A DNA stretch of 6,738 bases. Origin: Phycisphaeraceae bacterium (GTDB lineage: Bacteria; Planctomycetota; Phycisphaerae; Phycisphaerales; Phycisphaeraceae). This document shows positions 1 to 5,918 of the stretch, piece by piece (position 1 is the first letter of the stretch; every line of letters begins with the position of its first letter). Below the pieces are notes generated by a model, which worked only from the letters and a program-made list of their open reading frames with translations, did no database searches and had not been told where the DNA came from. Where the stretch lies: the NCBI GenBank assembly GCA_029260675.1, contig JAJDCV010000156.1, positions 1 through 6,738 of the forward strand, given 5' to 3'. Made by a program: the position numbers and the translations under genes.

Positions 1-498
1 GCCTCGGTGGTTATGCTTTGCATCATCGCCTACGGGATCTTCCGGGACGTCAACCAACCATATAAAAAAGAATCCGACCTCGTTTCGTTGCAGACCGTCC
101 GTACCCTCGCGGAACAATCTGGCGAGGGCGACCGGTGGGTGGTGTTTGGTTCACTTAAGGACCAGCCACACGCACCGAACATGATCCCCTGGGGCGGCAG
201 CCTCGCGCGGTTCCGCTACGACCTTCTGCAATTCGGCCATGTCGACCCACCGATCCTCTGGGCCCCGTTACCGCAAGACGTCCCCGCTCCGGCACCCGGT
301 TCGGTCACGCTGTTGCTGATGTACCACGACAACGACCAGGAGACCAACCCCTTCCCGCAGGAGCAGGCCGATCGCTACCTTCGTGCGGTGACAGAACGCC
401 TGGGCAAACCAACCAGCGAGACCACCGCGCTCAAGGAAGATAACGAAGAAGTCACCCTCTACCGTTTCAAGAACCGGCAACCATCAGCCGTGAAGTGA
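1..498 (+). CDS. C-terminal part of a membrane protein, possibly a glycosyltransferase (5' end outside window)
   Basis: The reading frame is open from base 1 and ends at TGA 496-498, so only the last 165 residues are present. The fragment starts with the end of a hydrophobic segment (ASVVMLCIIAYGIF), followed by a charged, soluble domain of about 145 residues with no further membrane segment. A final transmembrane helix followed by an extracytoplasmic tail that carries a 'VVFGSL...' strand is the usual end of polytopic sugar-transfer enzymes of the GT39/GT83 (ArnT/PMT-like) type. That assignment rests on architecture alone, since the catalytic N-terminal half is missing. A GTG at 7 could be read as a start, but the frame is open upstream and a start inside a membrane helix is unlikely. 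It converges on feoB with a 66-base gap. Coding is secure; function is a guess. Confidence 0.75.
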   Translation, partial: ASVVMLCIIAYGIFRDVNQPYKKESDLVSLQTVRTLAEQSGEGDRWVVFGSLKDQPHAPNMIPWGGSLARFRYDLLQFGHVDPPILWAPLPQDVPAPAPGSVTLLLMYHDNDQETNPFPQEQADRYLRAVTERLGKPTSETTALKEDNEEVTLYRFKNRQPSAVK

Positions 499-522
499 AT
501 CCCCCGGCCTGATATCCAAGCG

Positions 523-543
523 AAAAAGCGGCGCAAATCACCG
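523..543 (-). terminator. possible weak Rho-independent terminator of feoAB
   Basis: On the minus strand, 21 bases after the feoB stop codon, CGGTG-ATTTG-CGCCG can fold into a 5-bp stem (one G-T wobble) with a 5-base loop. It is followed, after one C, by five T residues (complement of 523-527). The position at the end of the feoAB operon and between convergent genes fits a terminator, but the stem is short. No T-run is seen on the plus strand for the upstream gene. Confidence 0.3.
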
Positions 544-564
544 GCGTTTGGGCTGTGATTCGAC

Positions 565-2601
565 TTACCCCACCGCGCCGGATTCGAATACCTGGCTTGC
601 AACCTGGAACGTCACCCAGGCTGCGGAATAGGCCAGCAGGGTCATGTAGACGAATTGCAGCGCCGGCCACTTCCACGTGCCGGTCTCGCGGCGGGCGACG
701 ATGCTGGTCGGCAGGCACTGCATCGCAAGCACGAAGAAGACCAGCAGGCTCAGGCAGGTCGCCGGGGTATAGATCGGCGTGCCGGTGTCTGCGACCGCGT
801 GACGCATCGATTCGTACAGCATCTCGTCCCCGCCATCCCCCGCGCCTACGCCGTGGATGATCGAAAGTGTCGAGACGATCATCTCGCGTGCGGCGAAGGA
901 GCTGACGATCCCCACGCCGATCCGCCAGTCGAAACCCAACGGTTTGATGGCCGGTTCGATCGCGTGGCCGACCTGGCCGGCAAGGCTGTTGGACAGGCCG
1001 TGCGCCGCGGTGAGGCTTTCGGCCTGCACACGTAGTTGCGAGGCATCATCGGTTTGCCCGGAGGCTTCCAGTTGCTCGGCCTGCTGCTGCATCGTGACCG
1101 CCTCCCGGGGCGCAGCGCTCTTGGGATACGTCGCGCTGGCCCACAGCCCGATCGACACCAGCAAAATCACGGTCCCGGCTTTCACAAGGAACACCCGCCC
1201 GCGGTCGAGCATACTCAACGCCGCGTTGCGCAGGTTCGGCGGCTTGTAGCTGGGCAGTTCGATCAGCAGCGGGGCGGCCTTGCCCTTGAGGATCGAGCGG
1301 TTCAGCGCCATAGCAACCAGCAAAGCAGCGGCTATACCGAGGCTGTAAGCACCCACGAAGATCAGCGCCGCCTTGATCGGCTGGCTGGGGACCAACAATG
1401 CGGTGAGCATCGTGTATACCGGGAGCCTGGCCGAGCATGACAACAGCGGCGAGACCAGGATCGTCACCAGGCGGTCCCGCCGGTTCTCGATGACCCGGCT
1501 GGCCATGATCGCGGGGATGGCGCAGGCGTGGGCGGACAGCAGCGGCACGAATGACGCACCCGGCAGGCCCACACGCCGCATCAGCCGATCGGTGACCACC
1601 GCCGCACGCGCAAGGTACCCCGTGTCTTCCAGCAGCGACAGGAAGAAAAACAGCAGGCAGATCTGCGGCAGGAAGACCAGCACGCCGCCGACCCCGCCGA
1701 TGATGCCATCGACCAGCAGGTTATTCAGATCCCCGGGGGGTAGCGCATCGGCTACGACCCCGCCGAGCGACGAGAACACCCACTCGATCGCGCCGGATGG
1801 ATAATCCGCCAGCCAGAAGATCGTCGCGAACAACACGAACGTGATCACCATGAACGACGCGATCCCCAGCACCGGATGGGTGAGCACGCGGTCGGCGGCC
1901 GCGGTCCTGGGGTCGTGGTCACCCACGGGCCGGCGGGCGCAGCGCTTGTCAACCTGTTCCGCCCAATCGAAGCGCGCTCTAAACGGGCACCCCCCGCATG
2001 TCGCACACGCCGACAGCGACTCGGGCAGCGCGTTGGGTTCGTCAGACGACAGACGCAATGTCAGTGCGTTGCAAAGCTCGGGGATACCCTCGCCGGTCCG
2101 TGCGCTGATCGCCACCACCGGGCAGCCCAGCTCATCTGCGAGCGCCTGGGTATTGATCTTGATCCCGCTTCGCCGAGCCAGGTCGCACATGTTCAGCGCT
2201 ACCACGGTCGGCAATCCAAACTCCAGGACCTGGCCCGCCAGCAACAGGTTTCGCTGGATGTTGGTTGCGTCCAGCAGCAGCAGCACCGCCTGGGGCCCGC
2301 GCTGACCCGGCACCTCGCCCATCAACGCCTGCCGTGCAATCTTCTGTTCCGGCGAGACGTCGGACAGGCTGTACATCCCCGGCAGGTCGAGCAGTTGCAG
2401 GTCGTGGCCATCCACCCGCGCCTTGCCGACCCGTTGCTCGATGGTGGTCCCGGCGATATTGGCGGTATGGGCTCGCAGCCCGGTGAGGATGTTGAAGAGG
2501 GTGGTTTTCCCACAATTGGGATTGCCGACCAGCGCCACCGTCAGGTCTTGAGAGACCGACGGCTTGGGTGAGTCCAGCACATCCAGCGCGATTCGGGTCA
2601 T
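565..2601 (-). CDS. feoB: FeoB, GTP-dependent ferrous iron permease
   Basis: FeoB is the inner-membrane Fe(II) uptake protein. The 678 residues show an N-terminal G domain with G1 GNPNCGKT (26-33), G2 region AGTTIE (50-55), G3 DLPG (72-75), G4 NMCD (137-140) and G5 SAR (166-168). A linker containing CxxCxxC (C199, C202, C205) replaces much of the usual helical spacer. The polytopic membrane half has two Gate repeats: the first carries HACAIPAIM (358-366) and SCSARLPVY, the second VSSFAAREM. A Gln-rich probable periplasmic insertion of about 45 residues precedes the second Gate. Length is shorter than E. coli FeoB (about 770) but normal for many bacteria. The ATG overlaps the feoA stop as ATGA, with GAGAGG 8 bases upstream, implying translational coupling. 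Identification is secure; the metal role of the cysteines is untested. Confidence 0.97.
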   Translation of the reverse strand: MTRIALDVLDSPKPSVSQDLTVALVGNPNCGKTTLFNILTGLRAHTANIAGTTIEQRVGKARVDGHDLQLLDLPGMYSLSDVSPEQKIARQALMGEVPGQRGPQAVLLLLDATNIQRNLLLAGQVLEFGLPTVVALNMCDLARRSGIKINTQALADELGCPVVAISARTGEGIPELCNALTLRLSSDEPNALPESLSACATCGGCPFRARFDWAEQVDKRCARRPVGDHDPRTAAADRVLTHPVLGIASFMVITFVLFATIFWLADYPSGAIEWVFSSLGGVVADALPPGDLNNLLVDGIIGGVGGVLVFLPQICLLFFFLSLLEDTGYLARAAVVTDRLMRRVGLPGASFVPLLSAHACAIPAIMASRVIENRRDRLVTILVSPLLSCSARLPVYTMLTALLVPSQPIKAALIFVGAYSLGIAAALLVAMALNRSILKGKAAPLLIELPSYKPPNLRNAALSMLDRGRVFLVKAGTVILLVSIGLWASATYPKSAAPREAVTMQQQAEQLEASGQTDDASQLRVQAESLTAAHGLSNSLAGQVGHAIEPAIKPLGFDWRIGVGIVSSFAAREMIVSTLSIIHGVGAGDGGDEMLYESMRHAVADTGTPIYTPATCLSLLVFFVLAMQCLPTSIVARRETGTWKWPALQFVYMTLLAYSAAWVTFQVASQVFESGAVG

Positions 2602-3005
2602 GCCTCCGGCCTCTCAGGCTCCCCTGCCCCACCCGGTTCCCCTGGTTCCCGCTCCACACGGGTTGCCGGAGCGTCATCAAACCCCTCGTACAGCGGGGCA
2701 CAGACCTCGACGGTCACCTGTTGGGCCAATTCTGCTGCCAATCCGATCCGTGTCCCCATGACCTTCAGCACCATCGGGTCACCCCGACGAACCATCCAGA
2801 TCCGCCGGCCGGGGCATATCCCCATGGTACGCAATCGTTTATCGTCTGAATCAATCAGGTCCAGACGCTGAATCAACCCGCACTGGCCCAGTTGCAGCTT
2901 ATCCAGAGGGATCAGGCAGGCCCCCTCAGCGACCTCGCACGGGGCCGGAGCAGACCCTGCGGCGAGGGCTTTCAGCGGGCTTATCAGGAAACTGGGCCAG
3001 AACAT
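2598..3005 (-). CDS. feoA: FeoA-like SH3-domain protein with extended tails
   Basis: FeoA is a small cytoplasmic SH3-like protein that works with FeoB in ferrous iron uptake. The 135-residue product has the FeoA core at about residues 31-101: a LIPLDKLQLGQCGLI strand, a DLIDSDDKRLRTMGICPG turn, and the closing RRIWMVRRGDPMVLKVMGTRIGLAAELAQQV segments. The family core is about 75 residues, so this copy has about 30 extra residues at each end. The N-terminal extension is mildly hydrophobic with two cysteines (C23, C30), and the C-terminal tail from about 109 is rich in Pro, Glu, Gly and Arg. An in-frame TAA at complement 3018-3020 rules out an earlier start, and only a weak AGAAAG precedes the ATG. 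It is first in the feoAB operon. Its TGA overlaps the feoB ATG. Confidence 0.93.
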   Translation of the reverse strand: MFWPSFLISPLKALAAGSAPAPCEVAEGACLIPLDKLQLGQCGLIQRLDLIDSDDKRLRTMGICPGRRIWMVRRGDPMVLKVMGTRIGLAAELAQQVTVEVCAPLYEGFDDAPATRVEREPGEPGGAGEPERPEA

Positions 3006-3044
3006 GATGAGGCTTTCTTATAGTCCGGTCTAGGCGGTATCGGT

Positions 3045-3073
3045 ATATTACGAGTATTGATTCTTAATATCAA
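3045..3073 (-). promoter_or_regulatory. sigma70-type promoter of feoAB
   Basis: On the minus strand TTGATA (complement 3068-3073, 5 of 6 to the -35 consensus) lies exactly 17 bases from TAATAT (complement 3045-3050, 4 of 6 to the -10 consensus). Transcription would begin near 3038, leaving a leader of about 33 bases before the feoA ATG. The region is clearly more AT-rich than its surroundings. This is the best promoter seen in the window. Confidence 0.65.
3058..3072. promoter_or_regulatory. candidate Fur box overlapping the feoAB promoter
   Basis: TGATTCTTAATATCA matches 11 of the 14 defined positions of the 7-1-7 Fur motif TGATAATNATTATCA. It extends into a 19-base dyad (3056-3074) whose outer six bases, ATTGAT and ATCAAT, are perfectly inverted. 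It lies over the -35 hexamer and the spacer of the feoAB promoter, the place expected for an iron-responsive repressor. Known biology: feo operons are commonly Fur-repressed. Binding here is inferred. Confidence 0.55.
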
Positions 3074-3090
3074 TTAGCAATCACCGTGCC

Positions 3091-3165
3091 GGGGCGGGAG
3101 ATGAGGGCTGGGGGTTGGGATTTAGGGGGTTGGGGTCATGGGCTGGGGGCCAGAATTGGGCGGGG
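3091..3165 (+). repeat. cluster of eleven G-runs, potential G-quadruplex
   Basis: Between 3091 and 3165 the plus strand has eleven runs of three to five G residues: 3091-3094, 3096-3098, 3105-3107, 3110-3114, 3117-3119, 3125-3129, 3132-3135, 3140-3142, 3145-3149, 3158-3160 and 3162-3165. Loops are 1 to 8 bases, so the first four runs already meet the G3+N1-7 pattern (loops 1, 6 and 2) and further sets follow. The tract lies in the non-coding gap between divergent genes, 18 bases beyond the feoA -35 and upstream of the predicted start of the plus-strand transcript. It would therefore act in DNA rather than RNA if it acts at all. Confidence 0.6.
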
Positions 3166-3172
3166 CCAGCCG

Positions 3173-3204
3173 TTGACCGGTCCGTTATGGAAAGATCGTA
3201 GAAT
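3173..3204 (+). promoter_or_regulatory. possible promoter for the small membrane protein pair
   Basis: TAGAAT at 3199-3204 matches the -10 consensus at 5 of 6 positions and would start transcription near 3211, about 30 bases before the ATG at 3241. The best -35 is TTGACC at 3173-3178, but the 20-base spacer is longer than the usual 16-18. A perfect 8-base palindrome GACCGGTC (3175-3182) overlaps it and could be an operator. Weak evidence. Confidence 0.3.
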
Positions 3205-3240
3205 GCGAAGGTGATCTCCACGGGATCAGGGAGTTTCATC

Positions 3241-3375
3241 ATGGTCACATTGGCGTACGTATTTAGAGTCGGCTGGGGTGAATTGTTGGTGCTGACCGTA
3301 ATCGGCGGCGGGGTACTAGCCCTGATGGGGCTGGTGGTGTTTATCGCGGTGAAGGTGGGGCAGAACTCGAAGTAA
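3241..3375 (+). CDS. 44-residue single-pass membrane protein, unknown function
   Basis: ATG 3241 to TAA 3373-3375 encodes 44 residues. A strong AGGGAG Shine-Dalgarno (3228-3233) sits 7 bases before the ATG, which is the main reason to believe the gene. The product is a short N-terminal stretch with one Arg (residues 1-14), one hydrophobic helix at about 15-37 (ELLVLTVIGGGVLALMGLVV) with a GGG in the middle, and a short basic tail ending VGQNSK. There is no cysteine, so it is not the small Cys-rich membrane protein often found beside feoB. It lies divergently from feoA and 30 bases before the next gene, with which it probably forms an operon. I do not recognise a family. It may be a small regulator or partner of a membrane complex. 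Confidence 0.65.
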   Translation: MVTLAYVFRVGWGELLVLTVIGGGVLALMGLVVFIAVKVGQNSK

Positions 3376-3405
3376 CCGCGTGTAGCCTTTCAGGAGCCGG
3401 AAGAC

Positions 3406-3747
3406 TTGGCCGACCAACCGATCCCCGACGTTTCTGACGCGGATGTGGTACGGGTGATCCACCGTGATTACCCGCCGGCGCAGCACGAAGCCGTGTCGCA
3501 AATGCTTGGCCGGATCAATGACCCAAGAGTCAAGCTCTCGGTGCTGAAGCTGGCGGAGGGTAATCAGGAAATGATTGCCGATCTGGTCCGGCAGGCGAAA
3601 GAAGACTACCGGGACATCCTAGCATCAGCGGAATACTCGGCGTGTATGACTGAGGGTTTCAGCCTGTTCAAACGACCTGATGAGATACAAAAGAAGGTTA
3701 TTGATCAAGACTGGGAGCAGTACAAGCGTTGGCTGGATGCCAGGTAA
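3406..3747 (+). CDS. conserved-looking soluble hypothetical protein, 113 residues
   Basis: The start is TTG 3406, chosen because AGGAG (3392-3396) lies 9 bases upstream and there is no better start nearby. The 113 residues are acidic, apparently all-helical, with no signal peptide or membrane segment. Distinctive stretches are RDYPPAQHEAVSQML (20-34), RVKLSVLKLAEGN (41-53) and KEDYRDILASAEYS (65-78). The pattern 'RV.L..LKLA.G' followed by 'DYRD.LA.AEY' recalls short uncharacterised proteins of about 100 residues found in several bacterial phyla, but I cannot name the family. The gene begins 30 bases after the small membrane protein, so the two may be co-transcribed, and a probable terminator follows. 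No function is proposed. Confidence 0.8.
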   Translation: MADQPIPDVSDADVVRVIHRDYPPAQHEAVSQMLGRINDPRVKLSVLKLAEGNQEMIADLVRQAKEDYRDILASAEYSACMTEGFSLFKRPDEIQKKVIDQDWEQYKRWLDAR

Positions 3748-3783
3748 CCGTAGAGGGTTTGTTATCTCAGGTTCGATGGGAGC

Positions 3784-3814
3784 GTGTGGCGTAACACAAC
3801 ACGCCGCGTTCTTT
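3784..3814 (+). terminator. probable Rho-independent terminator after the hypothetical pair
   Basis: GGCGT (3788-3792) pairs with ACGCC (3801-3805) around an 8-base loop. The stem can extend downward by four more pairs, mostly G-T wobbles, to 3784 and 3809. The T-rich TTCTTT (3809-3814) follows. This separates the small operon from mobA. Confidence 0.4.
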
Positions 3815-3850
3815 GTGGTAATGCAATGACCAAAGTATGACGACGTTTGA

Positions 3851-4447
3851 ATGATGTTTATGGATAAACTCCCCGTCTATATCCTCGCGGGCGGTCAGAG
3901 CAAGCGCTTCGGAAGCGATAAAGCGCGTGTGTTAATCGATGGCGCCCCCTTGATCAGCCGGACCGCCGAGGCCCTGGAACCGGGTGCGAAGTCGATCAAA
4001 GTGGTTGCGGCGACGGCCGGGGCTTATCAAGACATCGGGCTGACAACGATCGGCGATCTGAACCCCGGGCTGGGACCTCTGGGTGGGCTGGACACCGCGC
4101 TAGCCGACCGGGTAGCACGGCACGGCAAAGGTTGGCTGTTGTTGGCCGCTTGTGACCTGGCGCAGCCGGACGTGGGGCTTGCACAGAGGCTGATGTCACA
4201 CATCCGACCGGATGTTCAGGCTGTGGTTTTCAAGGGCGAGCGGTTCGAGCCGCTTTTTGCGTTGTATCACAGCTCGATCCACGCAGCGGTTCGAGATCAG
4301 ATCAACTCAGGGCAAGGCGCGATGTGGCGTCTGATCGAGCGTGCCGATCACGTGGCCGTCCCGCTGCCAGAGGGTTTAACCGGCATCGCACAGATCAACA
4401 CGCCCGGTGACCACGAGCGATATAGCGGCGGGGCGTCAGACGGATAA
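3851..4447 (+). CDS. mobA: MobA, molybdenum cofactor guanylyltransferase
   Basis: MobA joins GMP from GTP to Mo-molybdopterin, giving the molybdopterin guanine dinucleotide cofactor used by DMSO-reductase-type enzymes in the cytoplasm. The 198-residue product (E. coli MobA is 194) has the nucleotide loop LAGGQSKRFGSDK (12-24), the DLNPGLGPLGG segment (69-79), the metal-binding CD of AACDLAQPD (99-107), FEPLFALYH (132-140) and the closing INTP (182-185). Three in-frame ATGs (3851, 3854, 3860) are possible starts, none has a clear Shine-Dalgarno, and homologues would fit M4 as well. No moa, moe or molybdoenzyme gene is visible nearby, so it seems detached from a cofactor cluster. Related CTP-using enzymes (MocA) are an alternative, but the motif set and length favour MobA. 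Confidence 0.9.
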   Translation: MMFMDKLPVYILAGGQSKRFGSDKARVLIDGAPLISRTAEALEPGAKSIKVVAATAGAYQDIGLTTIGDLNPGLGPLGGLDTALADRVARHGKGWLLLAACDLAQPDVGLAQRLMSHIRPDVQAVVFKGERFEPLFALYHSSIHAAVRDQINSGQGAMWRLIERADHVAVPLPEGLTGIAQINTPGDHERYSGGASDG

Positions 4448-4566
4448 ACCTGTCGCCGCGGGCGGCCATCCGCTGTCGTCGTTCAGGACTTGGTTGGCCC
4501 AATGGCACCAGGGTTTGACGGCCGGGCCCATGCACGTCAGGATCGCGGCTGTCGAGGGTGAAACCT

Positions 4567-5268
4567 ATGCTGCCGATCCTTTCACTTTTGCTGGTCGTGG
4601 TGCTTTCACTGATTGTGAACCGAGTAGCGACCGTTGCGCTGACACTGACGGGATTGTCCAAGGAATCCGCCCGATTCCAGGCGAGGTCTGCGTTCACCGG
4701 CGCGGGGTTCACGACGTCGGAATCGGAGGCGGTCGTCAATCACCCGGTCCGTCGGCGGATCGTGATGCTGTTGATGATGGCGGGGAACGTCGGGCTGGCG
4801 TCGGTCGCGACCACGTTGATCCTGACATTCGCAAACGGGCCTAAGCTCGCTGGCGGCTCTTTTACAAGCGTGGGCATCATCATCGTGGGCGTCGGTATGC
4901 TGTGGATGTTGGGCGCCAGCAAGTGGCTGGACCGTCGGCTGTCCCGGCTGATCGCCAAGGCGCTTTGCCGATGGACCACGCTGGACGCACGGGATTACGC
5001 GGAGTTGTTGCACCTCGCCGGGGATTGCGGCGTGGCCGAGGTGATGGTCAAGCACGGCGACCCGGTGGTCGACCAGACGCTCTCGCAGGCCAGGCTCACG
5101 GAAGTCGGGATCATGGTTCTTGGGATCCAGCACCATGTCGGCGGCTTCACCGGCGCGCCCCGTGGGGCGACTGCGATCCATGCCGGGGACGTCCTGATCG
5201 TGTACGGGCAATCCAAAGACGTGGTGGCGCTGGACCAGGGCTGGTCCGACCAGCCTGCCGAAGAATAA
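4567..5268 (+). CDS. membrane protein with pore-loop-like segment and C-terminal RCK_C (TrkA-C) domain
   Basis: ATG 4567 is preceded by GAGGG at 4554-4558 with 8 bases of spacing, so it is preferred over an in-frame GTG at 4558; the product is 233 residues. TM1 is at about 2-27. The segment RFQARSAFTGAGFTTSES (36-53) then resembles the re-entrant P-loop of Trk/Ktr potassium transporters, which carries SAFxxAGF. TM2 is at about 64-88 and TM3 at about 99-117. From about 140 the soluble part has the RCK_C form: VAEVMVKHGDPVVDQTLSQARL, IMVLGI, then AIHAGDVLIVYGQSKDVVAL (203-222). RCK_C domains bind ligands, including cyclic di-AMP in some proteins, and regulate K+ channels and transporters. A role in monovalent cation homeostasis is inferred. 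It sits 119 bases after mobA with no obvious functional link. Confidence 0.85.
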   Translation: MLPILSLLLVVVLSLIVNRVATVALTLTGLSKESARFQARSAFTGAGFTTSESEAVVNHPVRRRIVMLLMMAGNVGLASVATTLILTFANGPKLAGGSFTSVGIIIVGVGMLWMLGASKWLDRRLSRLIAKALCRWTTLDARDYAELLHLAGDCGVAEVMVKHGDPVVDQTLSQARLTEVGIMVLGIQHHVGGFTGAPRGATAIHAGDVLIVYGQSKDVVALDQGWSDQPAEE

Positions 5269-5451
5269 CCGGGCCACAGCCGGGCTATCCGTAGGCCGAT
5301 ACCAGATGATACACTGACCGCCTGGGGCGCCGGGTGCCTGTACATGCTTTCGGTCGGGCCTCGCGTTGAGGATGCACCCGATAACCCGCGCCCGTTATGC
5401 CAACCGGGATCGATAACTGATATTGACTCTAGGAACCCAGGAGTAAACGCC

Positions 5452-5829
5452 GTGGCTGATCAACCCAGACAGGTGCCCGTGCAAGGCGATTCGATCGAAA
5501 ACCAGGCCCAGCAGCAGACAGGCAAACAGGTCCGGCTGAAGGTCGACCACACCGGCATGGGCACGACCTACGCCAATGCCTTTAAGACCAACGCCACCAG
5601 CGAAGAGGTGATCGTCGACCTGGGGCTGAACATGGTCGTCCCGAATCCCCAGGCCGCAGCCGGCGACGTCGCGGGTGACATACTATTTCAGGTGAACAAC
5701 CGACTGATCCTGAACTACTTCACCGCCAAGCGTCTGGCGTTGTCACTGGGGCAGATCGTCCGGGGCTACGAAGAAAAGTTCGGCGAGCTGAAGCTCAACG
5801 TCGCCGAACGCGTTAAGGATGAAAAATAA
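5452..5829 (+). CDS. DUF3467 domain protein
   Basis: The start is GTG 5452, supported by AGGAG (5439-5443) with 8 bases of spacing. The open frame reaches back to an ATG at 5344, but that extension is preceded by no good site and looks non-coding. The product is 125 residues. A polar N-terminal tail rich in Gln (4-26) leads into the DUF3467 core: YANAFKTNATSEEVIVDLGLN (40-60), then RLILNYFTAKRLALSLGQIVRGYEEKFGEL (84-113). The family has a typical pattern of YAN...EEF.LDFG and R...P.TAKRL...L...L..YE..FG and is about 100 residues long. It is soluble and of unknown function. The next gene begins 89 bases later beyond a hairpin, so co-transcription with the GAF protein is possible but uncertain. 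Confidence 0.88.
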   Translation: MADQPRQVPVQGDSIENQAQQQTGKQVRLKVDHTGMGTTYANAFKTNATSEEVIVDLGLNMVVPNPQAAAGDVAGDILFQVNNRLILNYFTAKRLALSLGQIVRGYEEKFGELKLNVAERVKDEK

Positions 5830-5838
5830 TTTCCTTAG

Positions 5839-5855
5839 CCCCGGCTTGGCCGGGG
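5839..5855. other. GC-rich perfect hairpin between the DUF3467 and GAF genes
   Basis: CCCCGGC-TTG-GCCGGGG is a perfect 7-bp inverted repeat with a 3-base loop, 9 bases after the DUF3467 stop. No T-run follows on either strand, so it is not a classical Rho-independent terminator. It could slow polymerase, protect the upstream mRNA end, or act with Rho. Confidence 0.45.
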
Positions 5856-5918
5856 ATGGCAGCGGGGGAAACCTGCGCGTTGCATGCCCAGCACTCCCAG
5901 GCCTGAGACGATGATCGT

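Noticed and set aside
1876..2571. 231-codon plus-strand frame antisense to the FeoB G domain
   Set aside because: It is a shadow of high-GC codon usage in feoB, whose G-protein motifs are unmistakable on the other strand. The translated product has no domain-like pattern.
3241..3375. FeoB-associated Cys-rich small membrane protein or FeoC
   Set aside because: The product contains no cysteine and no winged-helix features, and lies divergently on the other side of feoA.
4407..4844. 145-codon plus-strand frame bridging mobA and the RCK_C gene
   Set aside because: It overlaps the end of mobA and over 270 bases of the RCK_C gene in another frame. Its sequence is Arg/Gly-rich without a recognisable domain, and there is no Shine-Dalgarno at its start. 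The 119-base gap between the two real genes holds nothing else I can support.
4606..5277. 223-codon minus-strand frame opposite the RCK_C gene
   Set aside because: It is His/Arg/Pro-rich with no hydrophobic pattern or known motif, and the plus-strand protein has clear membrane segments and an RCK_C domain.
5344..5451. N-terminal extension of the DUF3467 protein from ATG 5344
   Set aside because: An excellent Shine-Dalgarno sits before GTG 5452, and the extension adds residues not expected in the family, with no ribosome-binding site of its own.
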